A stretch of 64,000 nt of DNA, from contig NZ_NWSQ01000018.1 in the NCBI RefSeq assembly GCF_002531725.1, positions 62,001 through 126,000 of the forward strand, in the 5' to 3' direction. Below, piece by piece: positions 43,245-52,591 of the stretch; within the stretch, counting starts at the first letter, position 1; every line of letters begins with the position of its first letter. The notes below the pieces were generated by a model. It had not been told where the DNA came from. It ran no database searches and worked only from the letters and a program-made list of their open reading frames with translations. The position numbers and the translations under genes were made by a program. Source of the stretch: Rhizobium sp. L43 (lineage in GTDB: Bacteria; Pseudomonadota; Alphaproteobacteria; Rhizobiales; Rhizobiaceae).

Positions 43245-44651
43245 ATGCTGCTGCTTCTTGGCTCGTTTCTGGTCCTGATGCTGGTCGGCGTGCCCGTCGC
43301 CATTTCAATGGCCGTGGCCTCCGTGCTTTACATCGTCCTCTACGGCGTGGCGCCCGACATCATCGTTGCCCAGCGCATGATCGCCGGCGTCGAAAGCTTC
43401 CCGCTGCTCGCGGTCCCCTTCTTCATCCTCGCCGGCAATCTGATGAACTCGGCTGGTGTCACCGGCCGCATCTACTCCTTTGCCGTCGCTCTCGTCGGCT
43501 GGATGAAGGGCGGTCTCGCCCAGGTCAACATCATCGGTTCCGTCATCTTCTCCGGCATGTCCGGCACCGCACTTGCCGATGCGGCGGGGATCGGCACGAT
43601 CGAAATCAAGGCGATGAAGGATCACGGCTATCCGGTCGAGGCGGCAGTCGGCGTGACGGCGGCTTCGGCCACGCTCGGGCCGATCTTCCCGCCATCGCTG
43701 CCTTTCGTCATCTACGGGATGATGGCGAACGTTTCGATCGGCGCTCTTTTCATGGCCGGCATCCTGCCCGGCGTGGTCATGACGCTGTTGATGATGATCA
43801 CCGTCGCCGCCTTCGCCTATTGGAAGCGCTGGGGCTCGGATGCGCCCTTCGATGTCAGGCAGCTCCTGTCGGCGGGACTGGAAATCCTCGTCGTCCTGGC
43901 GGTGCCCGTGGCCATCTATCTGCTGATGTTAGCCGGCGTCTCGATGAATGCGGCGGCGGGCATTGCTCTTGCCGGGCTTCTCGCGCTCGACTGGTATTTC
44001 CGCTTCTCCGCCGTCATGGCCCTGATGACGCCCGTCATCCTCATCGGCGGCATGACGATGGGCTGGTTCACGCCGACGGAGGCCGCCGTCGCCGCCGTCC
44101 TCTGGTCGCTGTTCCTCGGTCTGGTGCGCTACCGAACGATGACGCCTTCGACGCTCGCCAAGGCAAGCTTCGATACGATCGAGACGACGGCATCGGTTCT
44201 CTTCATCGTCACCGCGGCATCGGTCTTCGCCTGGCTGCTGACGGTGAGCCAGGCGGCCCAGCTGCTCTCCGATGCGATCCTGTCGATCACCGACAACAAA
44301 TGGGTTTTCCTGATTCTGGTGAACCTCTTGATGCTGTTCGTCGGCTGCTTCCTGGATACGATCGCGGCCATCACCATCCTCGTGCCGATCCTGCTGCCGA
44401 TCGTCGTGAAGTTCGGGATCGATCCGGTCCAGTTCGGCCTCATCATGACGCTGAACCTGATGATCGGCCTGCTGCATCCGCCGCTTGGCATGGTGCTTTT
44501 CGTGCTGTCGCGGGTCGCGAAACTCTCCGTCGAACGCACGACCATGGCGATCCTGCCCTGGCTGGTGCCGTTGTTCCTGGCGCTGATCCTGATCACCTTC
44601 GTTCCGGCCATATCGCTCTGGCTGCCGCAGCAGCTCGGGCTGCTGAGATAG
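43245..44651 (+). CDS. dctM: TRAP transporter large permease (DctM type)
   Basis: A 468-residue permease with about 12-13 helices that drives ion-coupled import of the DctP-bound acid. The family is shown by PLLAVPFFILAGNLMNSAGVTGRIYSFA, the paired motif GSVIFSGMSGTALADAAGIG and MTLNLMIGLLHPPLGMVLFV. It ends 10 bases before the dehydrogenase gene. Confidence 0.95.
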   Translation: MLLLLGSFLVLMLVGVPVAISMAVASVLYIVLYGVAPDIIVAQRMIAGVESFPLLAVPFFILAGNLMNSAGVTGRIYSFAVALVGWMKGGLAQVNIIGSVIFSGMSGTALADAAGIGTIEIKAMKDHGYPVEAAVGVTAASATLGPIFPPSLPFVIYGMMANVSIGALFMAGILPGVVMTLLMMITVAAFAYWKRWGSDAPFDVRQLLSAGLEILVVLAVPVAIYLLMLAGVSMNAAAGIALAGLLALDWYFRFSAVMALMTPVILIGGMTMGWFTPTEAAVAAVLWSLFLGLVRYRTMTPSTLAKASFDTIETTASVLFIVTAASVFAWLLTVSQAAQLLSDAILSITDNKWVFLILVNLLMLFVGCFLDTIAAITILVPILLPIVVKFGIDPVQFGLIMTLNLMIGLLHPPLGMVLFVLSRVAKLSVERTTMAILPWLVPLFLALILITFVPAISLWLPQQLGLLR

Positions 44652-44661
44652 GAGGGACACA

Positions 44662-45696
44662 ATGCAGACACGTCTGGCACGGCTTTACCAAAAGGGCGAT
44701 CTCAGGGTCGAAACCGCCGCGGTTGCGGCCCCCGGTCCCGGCGAGGTGCTTCTCAAAATGGCGGCCGCGGGCATCTGCGGCTCCGACCTGCATTATTATC
44801 AGGATGGCGGCTTCGGGCCGGTCAGGGTTCGCGAGCCGATCATACCGGGCCACGAGGCATCGGGGACCATCAGCCAGGCGGGCGAGGGCGTCGAGCTCTC
44901 GGCCGGAACGCTGGTGGCGGTCAATCCCAGCCAACCCTGCGGGCATTGCGAATATTGCGACAAGGACATGCCGATCCACTGCCTTGACATGCGCTTCATG
45001 GGCAGCGCGATGCGCCTGCCGCATGAGCAGGGCATGTTCCGGGAGTGGCTGGTGGTGCCCGCCAAGCAGTGCTTTGCGGCAGGCGTCGCGACGACCGCTG
45101 CGGAAGCAGCCTGCAGCGAACCGCTCTCCGTCTGTCTGCACGCTGCATCACGCGCCGGAGATATTGCCGGCAAACGTGTGCTCATCACCGGGGCCGGCCC
45201 GATCGGCGCGCTGATGGTCGCCGTCGCCCGTTATCACGGTGCAAGCGAGATCGTCGTGAACGATCTCGCCGATGCGGCGCTCACCCGGGCCAAGGCAATG
45301 GGCGCCAGCCGCACGATCAATGTCTCCAGGGATGCCCAGGCGCTTGCCGAATTCGAGGCGGGCAAGGGTTATTTCGATCTCGTTTTCGAATGCTCGGCCG
45401 CCGTCCCGGCGATCCGCAGCGCGATCGCCGCCATCAGGCCGCGCGGCACGATCGTGCAGGTCGGTGTCACAGGCGAGATCCCGATCCCTCTCAACGCCAT
45501 TGTCGGCAAGGAGCTTCACATTCACGGAACGCAGCGCTTCCACGAGGAATTCGCCGCCGCCGTGGAGCTGATCTCCAGCCGCAAGATCGACGTGCGTCCG
45601 ATCATCAGCCACAGCCTGCCGCTCGAGCAAGCCGATGCAGCTTTCATTCTCGCCGGCGACCGCGCGGTCGCCTGCAAGGTGCAGCTTATTTTTTAA
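44662..45696 (+). CDS. L-idonate 5-dehydrogenase-like zinc alcohol dehydrogenase
   Basis: A 344-residue medium-chain zinc dehydrogenase. Catalytic zinc ligands are in GICGSDLHYY and PGHEASG, and the structural zinc cysteines in CGHCEYCDKDMPIHC. The Rossmann motif is GAGPIGALMVAVA. HYYQDGGFGPVRVREP is characteristic of L-idonate 5-dehydrogenases, which oxidise L-idonate to 5-ketogluconate. It is the last gene of the TRAP operon, so it probably acts on the imported sugar acid or sugar alcohol. Confidence 0.87.
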   Translation: MQTRLARLYQKGDLRVETAAVAAPGPGEVLLKMAAAGICGSDLHYYQDGGFGPVRVREPIIPGHEASGTISQAGEGVELSAGTLVAVNPSQPCGHCEYCDKDMPIHCLDMRFMGSAMRLPHEQGMFREWLVVPAKQCFAAGVATTAAEAACSEPLSVCLHAASRAGDIAGKRVLITGAGPIGALMVAVARYHGASEIVVNDLADAALTRAKAMGASRTINVSRDAQALAEFEAGKGYFDLVFECSAAVPAIRSAIAAIRPRGTIVQVGVTGEIPIPLNAIVGKELHIHGTQRFHEEFAAAVELISSRKIDVRPIISHSLPLEQADAAFILAGDRAVACKVQLIF

Positions 45697-45707
45697 GCCC
45701 GGCGCAG

Positions 45708-45723
45708 CAGCCAACGTTGGCTG
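45708..45723. other. 16-base perfect palindrome after the dehydrogenase gene
   Basis: CAGCCAACGTTGGCTG is self-complementary, 12 bases after the stop codon. With flanking GGC/GCC it could form a hairpin at the transcript end, or be a protein-binding site. No T-run follows. Confidence 0.4.
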
Positions 45724-45941
45724 TGCCCTCAGACCCGCAACTGCCGTTCCGGCAGCCTCAACGGCCCCCCTCCCGCATTCGATCGACGCAGTTAGCAATT
45801 CCGTCGGGATCGGCGGAAGGTCGGCTAGCCCTCTACGGTTGCCCGCAATTGCTGCAATTTTCGACGCTCGGAGCAGTCTGCGCGGGCAAAGCGCTTTCGC
45901 CACAATCGGCACCATGTGGCAGTCCTAATTCCAAAGGGGTA

Positions 45942-45970
45942 TTGACGCCTATCTTATGTCTACATATTGT
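45942..45970 (+). promoter_or_regulatory. Predicted sigma-70-type promoter for the GntR gene
   Basis: TTGACG and TATTGT are spaced by 17 bases, 25 bases before the GntR start, with an AGGAG ribosome-binding site between. Confidence 0.55.
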
Positions 45971-45994
45971 CTTCTCAAAGTAGGAGATGATGAT

Positions 45995-46687
45995 ATGGAT
46001 GCCGAGATCAATCCCGACCGCAAAGGCAATCTTGGCCTTGCGCTCCGCAGACGCATCTTGACGATGGAACTGCCGCCGGGGGCGGTGTTGGACGAAGTGG
46101 CGCTGAGTGAAGAGTTCGGGCTATCCCGTCCGCCGGTTCGCGAGCTGATGCGCCAGATGGCTGGCGAAGGCTACATCGAGCTGGAAGCCAACCGCGCGGC
46201 GCGCGTCAGTTCGATGAGCTACCAGTCGCTGCGCGACTTCTTTCTTCTTGCGCCGATGATCTACATCACCGCCAACAGGCTGGCTGCCGAGAATGGCAAT
46301 CGCGGGCAGCTCGACGTGCTCAAGCAGATCCAGCAGTCATTCCGAAAGGCAGTCGACAACTGCGATGTCGAGGGGCGCGTCTTCTATAACGACCAGTTCC
46401 ACCGCCAGATCGGCGAGATGGCGCACAATGTCTATCTGGTTCCGAGCCTGCGGCGACTGCAGATCGACCACGCCCGGATAGGCAAGGTCTTCTACACATA
46501 TCCCAACACGCCGCGCATGCAGGAAGAGCTCGAGCTCGCCACGCAGCAGCACGACGAGATGATCGCGACCATCGAGAAGCGGGACGTCGACGCGGCCGGA
46601 GAACTGGCGCGGCTTCACCTCGAACTTTCACGACGAAACATGGCCATGTACGCGGCCCCGGAGGGCCTGGAGACGCCGAGCCTCTAG
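45995..46687 (+). CDS. GntR-family transcriptional regulator
   Basis: A 230-residue regulator of the FadR subfamily. The winged helix occupies about residues 8-75 (GAVLDEVALSEEFGLSRPPVRELMRQMAGEGYIELE, in part), and the FCD domain contains FYNDQFHRQIGEMAHN with likely metal-binding residues. ATG 45995 was chosen because AGGAGATG lies before it. It precedes the DapA-family gene in the same direction and probably controls this catabolic island or its first operon. Confidence 0.9.
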   Translation: MDAEINPDRKGNLGLALRRRILTMELPPGAVLDEVALSEEFGLSRPPVRELMRQMAGEGYIELEANRAARVSSMSYQSLRDFFLLAPMIYITANRLAAENGNRGQLDVLKQIQQSFRKAVDNCDVEGRVFYNDQFHRQIGEMAHNVYLVPSLRRLQIDHARIGKVFYTYPNTPRMQEELELATQQHDEMIATIEKRDVDAAGELARLHLELSRRNMAMYAAPEGLETPSL

Positions 46688-46819
46688 GGCCGGCGTTTCG
46701 AAGAACAGATCGAACACTGCCGGCGAGACCAATGAGCGAACGTCCGGGCAAGTGGGAATCCACCCAGATCAAGACCATTTGGCTCGACCTTCGGGCAGCC
46801 CAACACGGGACACACACGA

Positions 46820-47706
46820 ATGTCTGACTTCCAGTTTCCAGGCCTCAATCTTGCTATCGCCACACCGTTCGACGATGCCGGACGCATCGACTACGCAAGG
46901 CTCGAACACAATGTCGAGCGCTACCTCGCGGCAGGCGTCAGGAGTTTTCTATTCAGTTCCGGCACCGGCATGCACGTCTACCTTTCCAAGGTGGAATCCG
47001 AGGAACTGATCCGGCGCGGAGCACGGATCGTCAACGGACGGGCGAAGGTGATCGCGCAGACCTCTGCCTGCTCATCGAGGACGTCGTCGAGCGCACCATG
47101 CGGGCGCGCGATGCCGGCGCCGAAGGCGTCATGGTTCTTCCGCCCTTTTTCGAAGGGCCGACCGACGATCAGGGCATCCTCGATTTCTACAGCGAGGTCG
47201 CGAAGGCCGGTCTTCCGGTGATCGGCTATAACGTTCCCCAGGCGGTCGGCGTCGCCGTCACACCGGAACTTCTCGACAAGCTGAACGAAATCCCCGGCTT
47301 CTGTGCCGTCAAGGACAGCGGCGGCGATCTCGGAAAGCAGGCCGCACTCATCCGCTCCGGCCGCTTCGTCATGAACGGCGCCGACCCTCTCGTTCCCTAC
47401 GCGCTCTATGCCGGATGCGACGGCCTGATCTGGGGTGGGGCGAACTTCGCTCCGAAAACCTGCGTCGCCCTCGTCGAGGCTGCCGCCGAGCACAAGTGGG
47501 ATGAGGTTCGCGCGCTCTGGAAAATCCTGGAGTCGGCGATGGGGCTGATCTGGGAAGGCGACTACGTGCAGTCCGTCTATGCGGCGGCGGATCTGGTGGG
47601 TTACGGCGCCGGCGTTCCGCGAAAACCGCTGCGCGCGCTTGCCGCGGAAAAGCTTCCGGCCATCCGGCGCTCCCTTGAAACGCTCATGGAGCGGGAAGCG
47701 ATCTGA
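46820..47706 (+). pseudogene. DapA-family gene broken by a frameshift
   Basis: The first part (from 46820, MSDFQFPGLNLAIATPFDDAG) and the second part (in a different frame from about 47068, LLIEDVVERTMRARDAGAEG, to 47706) together cover one 295-residue DapA/NAL-family protein. The break is at about 47066-47068, where a single base seems missing. The Schiff-base lysine (FCAVKDSGGD) is in the second part. All else looks intact and codon use is normal, so the mutation is recent or is a sequencing error. If real, the first frame gives a truncated 133-residue product. It is followed one base later by the FAD oxidase start. Confidence 0.85.
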
Positions 47707-47707
47707 C

Positions 47708-49054
47708 GTGACCCAGGCCGCAAAGAACGTCTTCGTTGCATCGAGGCTTCCGAAACGCGCCGGCGTTTCGGGCTGGGTCGCCACGCTTGCCCCGCGCACG
47801 CCACGGCCGGTGTTGAACGGACCGATCATGGCGGATGTCGCGATCATCGGCGGTGGTTTCGCCGGCCTTTCCGCGGCCCGGCGCATCTCCCGCCTGGACC
47901 TTAGCGTGCGGGTCGCCATCCTCGAAGCGGGTGTCGTCGGCGAAGGGCCTGCGGGCGCCAATTCGGGTTTCATCATCGATCTGCCGCATGAAGTCTCGTC
48001 CGACGATTTCAGCGGCGAGTGGGAGGCGAGGTTCAGGCAGTCCGTCCTCATCCAGCGCTCGGCCATCGCTCTGGCGAGCGAGATGGCGGCCGAGAACGGC
48101 TGGGGCAAGGACGTGTTCGACCCCTGTGGCCGATACAGCGTCGCCATCAGCGCGGAAGGCGATAAGCACCTCGAGGACTATGCGCGGCAGCTCTCGAACA
48201 TGGGCGAAGCCCACCGGCTCCTGAATCTCAGGGAGATCCAGGCGGTAACGGGATCGCCGGTCTACACCTCCGGTCTGTTCACGCCCGGCACGGTCATCGT
48301 GCAGCCCGCCGCCTATATACGCGGGGTCGCCGACTGCCTGAAGGAGCCGGTCGCCCTTTACGAGCGGACGCCGGCGCTCTCTTTCGAGCGCTTGGGCACA
48401 GGCTGGCTCGTCAAGACGCCGGAGGGTTCCGTGCAGGCGGCAAAGATCATCATGGCGAACAACGGACATTCCGAGAGCTTCGGTTTCTTCCGCGGGCGCC
48501 TGCTCCACGTCTTCACCTACGCCTCCCTCACCGAGGCGTTCGACCCCTCGTGCCTTGATGGAGAGCGCAAGTGGGCCGCCACTCCGGCCCTGCCGATGGG
48601 AACAACCGTTCGCCGCATCGGCACGGGCGGCGGCGATCGAATCCTGGTGCGCTCGCGCTACAGCTACAATCCGGGCATCGACATCAGCGACGCCGCGATC
48701 CGGCGGGCCGGACGCCTGCACGACGGCAAATTCTCCCAACGCTTTCCCACGCTCAGCGGCGTCGGGATGCAGTATCGCTGGGCCGGCGCCATGGCGCTCA
48801 CACGCAATCATGTTCCGGCCTTCGGGGAAATCGAGCGCGGCGTATTCGCAGCATGCGGCTGCAACGGCCTTGGCGCGTCGAATTCGACGGCGTCGGGGAT
48901 CGCGGCCGCCGAACTGGCGCTCGGACACCAATCCGAACTCGGCCGCATCTATGCGCGCCTGGTTGCCCCGACGGCATTGCCGCCGCAGCCTTTCACGACG
49001 ATCGGAGCAAAGGCCCATCTCGCCTATCGCGAATGGCGTGCCGGACCGGAGTGA
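47708..49054 (+). CDS. FAD-dependent amine/amino-acid oxidoreductase (DAO family)
   Basis: A 448-residue flavoprotein of the glycine/D-amino-acid oxidase (DadA/SoxB/PuuB-like) family. About 38 residues precede the dinucleotide-binding motif VAIIGGGFAGLSAARR, followed by ILEAGVVGEGPAGANSG. The C-terminal FAD contact GCNGLGASNSTASG matches this family. The GTG start at 47708 lies one base after the DapA-family stop, indicating coupling. It should oxidise an amine or amino acid with release of ammonia. Confidence 0.85.
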   Translation: MTQAAKNVFVASRLPKRAGVSGWVATLAPRTPRPVLNGPIMADVAIIGGGFAGLSAARRISRLDLSVRVAILEAGVVGEGPAGANSGFIIDLPHEVSSDDFSGEWEARFRQSVLIQRSAIALASEMAAENGWGKDVFDPCGRYSVAISAEGDKHLEDYARQLSNMGEAHRLLNLREIQAVTGSPVYTSGLFTPGTVIVQPAAYIRGVADCLKEPVALYERTPALSFERLGTGWLVKTPEGSVQAAKIIMANNGHSESFGFFRGRLLHVFTYASLTEAFDPSCLDGERKWAATPALPMGTTVRRIGTGGGDRILVRSRYSYNPGIDISDAAIRRAGRLHDGKFSQRFPTLSGVGMQYRWAGAMALTRNHVPAFGEIERGVFAACGCNGLGASNSTASGIAAAELALGHQSELGRIYARLVAPTALPPQPFTTIGAKAHLAYREWRAGPE

Positions 49055-49472
49055 TGCGAGGGATCTCCAATCTGCGCCAGCGGCGCAGGTGACAATGCGG
49101 CGAGGCCGGCCATCTGGCGGCCTGGCTCGGTGTTACGACGCGCCGCAACATCCGCGAGCGAATACCGCCATCGATTTCGAGATTTCGCCTCGACAAAGAG
49201 CGTCCCCGCCCGCAGCGAGGGACGACGGCATCGGTATGGCCGATGGCCCGTCCGGCGCGGAAGGCGGATGCCGCCCGCAATGCCGAATCGATCGGTTCGC
49301 TATAAATAAACGCTATAGCGGCAGAATGGAGTTGTGTTGGCCAGCGACGCTTTCCTGAACCTACTGTGACGGTGTCAGCGCTGGGCTGATGCAACAAGAA
49401 CCGCGGAAAGCGGTCAGGACTACGCTGGGCCATAAGCCCAAGCGTTTGCACCCGAGAACATGGAGTGGGAAC
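49055..49472. other. Intergenic region before the branched-chain-type importer operon
   Basis: About 420 bases. The right half holds a 48-base element (49299-49346) shared with the hyuA upstream region. The left half shows no gene, terminator or repeat that I can support. Confidence 0.5.
49299..49346 (+). promoter_or_regulatory. Conserved 48-base regulatory element, copy 1
   Basis: 39 of 48 bases match the element at 56402-56449 without gaps, including the cores CTATAGCGGCAGA and AGTTGTGTT. It lies about 125 bases before the importer binding-protein start, in the same orientation relative to the gene as copy 2. Confidence 0.75.
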
Positions 49473-50666
49473 ATGAAACTTACCGTAAGCCGCAGAGCAC
49501 TTTTCCTTTCGACAGCAGTCCTTTCGCTGGCGGTTGCAGTTTCCGGCCTGCCGGCTGGCGCGCTGGCAGCGGACGGGACGATCAAACTCGGACTCGTTGC
49601 GCCGATGAGCGGCCCGAATGCGCGCTACGGCGCATTTTCGATGCATGGCGCCGAACTCGCCGTCAAAGACATCAATGATGCCGGGGGCATCGACGGGATG
49701 AAAATCGAGCTCCTCAACGCCGACAGCCAGGGCACGCCGGTCGAAGGCGTCTCGGCGGCCCGTCGTCTGATCGACCAGGATGGCGTCGACTTCATCATCG
49801 GCGATGTTTCCAGCTCGGTGACGCTCGCCATCCAGCCCGTCGCGGAAGATGCCGAAGTGCTTCTCCTGAATGCGGCATCATCCAATCCGAAGATCACCTA
49901 CCAGGCCGGCGTCGGCGGCTTCAAGTGGACCTATCGCAACTATCCGACAGATGAGAACCGGGCGCTGATCGTCGCCAAATATGCCGCAGAGCAGCGCGGA
50001 TTTACCAAGTTTGCAGTGCTCTCCGTCGACAGCGACTATGGCCGCTCGGCGATCACCTTCACGAAGAAGTACCTGCCTGACTTCAAAGGCGAGATTCTCA
50101 GCGAAGACTATTACAAGGAAGGCGAAGTCGACTTCCGCAGCGTTCTCGCCAAGATCCGCGACAATGGCGCTCAGGCCATCATCATGTACGGCCTCGCCGA
50201 TACGACGCCCATCGTCGCCCGCCAGATGGTCGAACTCGGGATAGCCGGGAAGGTCACGCTGATCGGCAATGGTGAGTTCAACACGGAAAAGACCATCAAA
50301 TCAGCCCCGTCGGCGCTCGAAGGCGCGGTCGAAGCTGCCGCATGGCTTCCGCAGTTCGACTCGCCGGAAAGCAAGGCCTTCGTCGAGAAGTTCACGGCGA
50401 CCTACAACGAAGCCCCGAACAACCACGCCTATGTTCACTGGGATACCGTCAATCTCCTTGCCGCGGCGATCAAGCAGGCCGGCAGCGCCGACAAAGTGAA
50501 GGTGCGCGACGCACTCTCGAAGATCAAGTATAAGAGCCCGGTCGGCGAGGTCACGTTCGACGACCACAACCAGGCCCGCCTGCCGATGATCCTGCTGCAG
50601 ATCGAGAACGGCAAGCCGAGCATCAAGGGTGCATATACGGCGGACATTCAGTACCCCGCCAACTGA
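49473..50666 (+). CDS. Branched-chain-amino-acid-type ABC substrate-binding protein (LivJ type)
   Basis: A periplasmic binding protein of 397 residues. The signal peptide ends about GALAAD. The mature start IKLGLVAPMSGPNARYGAFSMHGAELAVKDIND (in part) is the Peripla_BP_6 signature. ATG 49473 was chosen because GGAGTGGG precedes it. LivJ-type proteins bind many amino acids, amides and aromatic acids. The surrounding enzymes suggest an amino acid or cyclic amide here. Confidence 0.93.
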   Translation: MKLTVSRRALFLSTAVLSLAVAVSGLPAGALAADGTIKLGLVAPMSGPNARYGAFSMHGAELAVKDINDAGGIDGMKIELLNADSQGTPVEGVSAARRLIDQDGVDFIIGDVSSSVTLAIQPVAEDAEVLLLNAASSNPKITYQAGVGGFKWTYRNYPTDENRALIVAKYAAEQRGFTKFAVLSVDSDYGRSAITFTKKYLPDFKGEILSEDYYKEGEVDFRSVLAKIRDNGAQAIIMYGLADTTPIVARQMVELGIAGKVTLIGNGEFNTEKTIKSAPSALEGAVEAAAWLPQFDSPESKAFVEKFTATYNEAPNNHAYVHWDTVNLLAAAIKQAGSADKVKVRDALSKIKYKSPVGEVTFDDHNQARLPMILLQIENGKPSIKGAYTADIQYPAN

Positions 50667-50688
50667 TTTGCCGGGAGGAGGCGCACCC

Positions 50689-51561
50689 ATGCTCTCGACC
50701 ATAGTTGAGCAAACTGTGAATGGCATCGTCACGGGTTCCGTTTACGCAATCGTCGCCGTCGGCATGACCATGATTTTCGGCGTGCTGAGAGCCATCAACT
50801 TTGCTCACGGCGAATACTACATGCTCGGCACGTTCGGGGCGTGGTTTGCGATCGACTATCTCGGCCTGTCCTACGAAGCGTCGATTGTCGTGGGGGTTCT
50901 TGCGACAATCGTCGTTGCCTATGCGGTCGGGCAACTCGTCATGCGCCGGATGGTCGGCGCGCCCGCGGAGTCGGGCGTGCTCGCCACCCTCGGCATCGCG
51001 CTGATCCTGCAGAACACCATCATTCTCGTCTTCGGCGGGGGCTACAAGTTCTTCGCCGGAGGTTATATCGAGCCGGTTTCCATCCTCGGCTTCAGCCTAG
51101 CCCAGCAGCGTATACTCATTCTCGTCGTCTGTTTGCTGGTGTTCATCTGCCTCGAACTGATGGTCAGCTACACCCGCCTGGGAATGGCGATGCGCGCGGT
51201 TTCCCAGAACGTCGAATGCTGCGGCGTCGTCGGCATCGATGTGCCGCAGGTGGTGCTTCGAACCTTCATGCTGGGGGCGGGCCTTGCAGCACTTTCGGGG
51301 GTTCTGACGGCGCCGGTCAATGTCAGCGTCTATGGCGGCATGGGCGAGCTGATCACCTTCAAGACGCTGCCGATCATCATCATGGGCGGTTTGGGCAATG
51401 TGCGCGGCACGTTCGTCGCGGCGATGATCCTCGGCGTGGCCGAGAGCCTGGTCGCCACCTATGTCGGCCTGCAATTCCGCGACACCGTCGGCTTCGCCAC
51501 GCTGATCCTGATGCTGATGTGGCGGCCGCATGGCCTCTTTTCGACGCAGGCGCGCTTCTAG
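50689..51561 (+). CDS. Branched-chain-type ABC permease (LivH type)
   Basis: A 290-residue permease with about eight helices. The start at 50689 follows GGGAGGAGG. GSVYAIVAVGMTMIFGVLRAINFAHGEYYMLG (in part) is the LivH signature and LAALSGVLTAPV lies late in the chain. It pairs with the LivM-type protein. Confidence 0.93.
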   Translation: MLSTIVEQTVNGIVTGSVYAIVAVGMTMIFGVLRAINFAHGEYYMLGTFGAWFAIDYLGLSYEASIVVGVLATIVVAYAVGQLVMRRMVGAPAESGVLATLGIALILQNTIILVFGGGYKFFAGGYIEPVSILGFSLAQQRILILVVCLLVFICLELMVSYTRLGMAMRAVSQNVECCGVVGIDVPQVVLRTFMLGAGLAALSGVLTAPVNVSVYGGMGELITFKTLPIIIMGGLGNVRGTFVAAMILGVAESLVATYVGLQFRDTVGFATLILMLMWRPHGLFSTQARF

Positions 51562-51604
51562 CAGCAGCGCCCGCCGACCTTTCTCGAACGACCGAGGATA
51601 CGAC

Positions 51605-52591
51605 ATGTCTCTGACGGAAACCGCTCAACAGGTACGCAGGCGCGATCTTCGCATACCGCTCGCCGCAGTCCTGATCGTCGTCGCGCTCGCCGCCCCTTTC
51701 ATCGGCAGCCGTTACATCACCCATTCCCTGATCATCGCCCTGATTTTCATGCTTCCGGCCCATGGGCTCAATCTGCTTGTGGGATACACCGGTCTGCTGT
51801 CATTGGCCCAGGCCGCGTTTTTCGGCATCGGCGCCTATACGGCAGGTCTTCTCGCCGTCGCCTACGGCACACCGTTCTACGTCAATCTGATCGCCGCGGG
51901 CGCCGTCTCCGGCGCCCTGGCTCTTCCGCTCGGCATTCCCGCCCTGCGGCTGCGCTCGACGTCCTTCGTAATGTGTACGCTCGGTTTCGTGATCATCGGT
52001 CAGGCGATCGCCAAGAACTGGATCTCGCTGACCCGCGGCGATATGGGGCTTTCGGGCATTCCAAAACCCTATTTCGAACTGGGCCCGCTGTCGTTCACCG
52101 TATCCGGCACGACGAACTTCTATTATCTCGCCTTGGTCGTCGGCATCCTCGCCACCTTCGCCGTCTGGGCGATCGTCCGCTCGCCCGCCGGCCGCAACAT
52201 GGTGGCGATCCGCGAGAACGAGACGCTGGCCGAATCTCTCGGCGTTCCCACCTGGCACTATAAGCTGATCGTCTTCATGATCAGCGCCGTGTTTGCCGGC
52301 ATCGGCGGCTGCCTTTACGCCTATTACCTGACGGTCGTCAGCCCGCTGACCTTCCAGATGTATTATTCGACAACGATGCTGATCATCGTGCTGGGCGGCG
52401 GGGCGGGCATGATTTCCGGCACCGTCTTCGGAAGCCTGCTCTTCGTCGGGCTGACGGAGGCGCTGCGCATTACACCCGAACTGCGCATGATCGCCTACGG
52501 CGTTTGCCTTCTCGTCCTGGTCTTCTGGTTCAAGAAGGGATTTGCGCCGCTGATCAATCGCTTCTGGAATGCGATCGGAGGCGCGAAATGA
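51605..52591 (+). CDS. Branched-chain-type ABC permease (LivM type)
   Basis: A 328-residue permease with about ten helices. LVGYTGLLSLAQAAFFGIGAYTAGLL (in part) and the coupling loop AIRENETLAESLGVPTWHYKL are LivM hallmarks. Its stop overlaps the LivG start (ATGA). ATG 51605 was chosen because the upstream frame lacks a start signal. Confidence 0.93.
   Translation: MSLTETAQQVRRRDLRIPLAAVLIVVALAAPFIGSRYITHSLIIALIFMLPAHGLNLLVGYTGLLSLAQAAFFGIGAYTAGLLAVAYGTPFYVNLIAAGAVSGALALPLGIPALRLRSTSFVMCTLGFVIIGQAIAKNWISLTRGDMGLSGIPKPYFELGPLSFTVSGTTNFYYLALVVGILATFAVWAIVRSPAGRNMVAIRENETLAESLGVPTWHYKLIVFMISAVFAGIGGCLYAYYLTVVSPLTFQMYYSTTMLIIVLGGGAGMISGTVFGSLLFVGLTEALRITPELRMIAYGVCLLVLVFWFKKGFAPLINRFWNAIGGAK

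Noticed and set aside
47098-47221. Programmed frameshifting in the DapA-family gene
   Set aside because: There is no slippery heptamer or downstream pseudoknot-like structure at 47060-47075, so a mutation or base-calling error is simpler.
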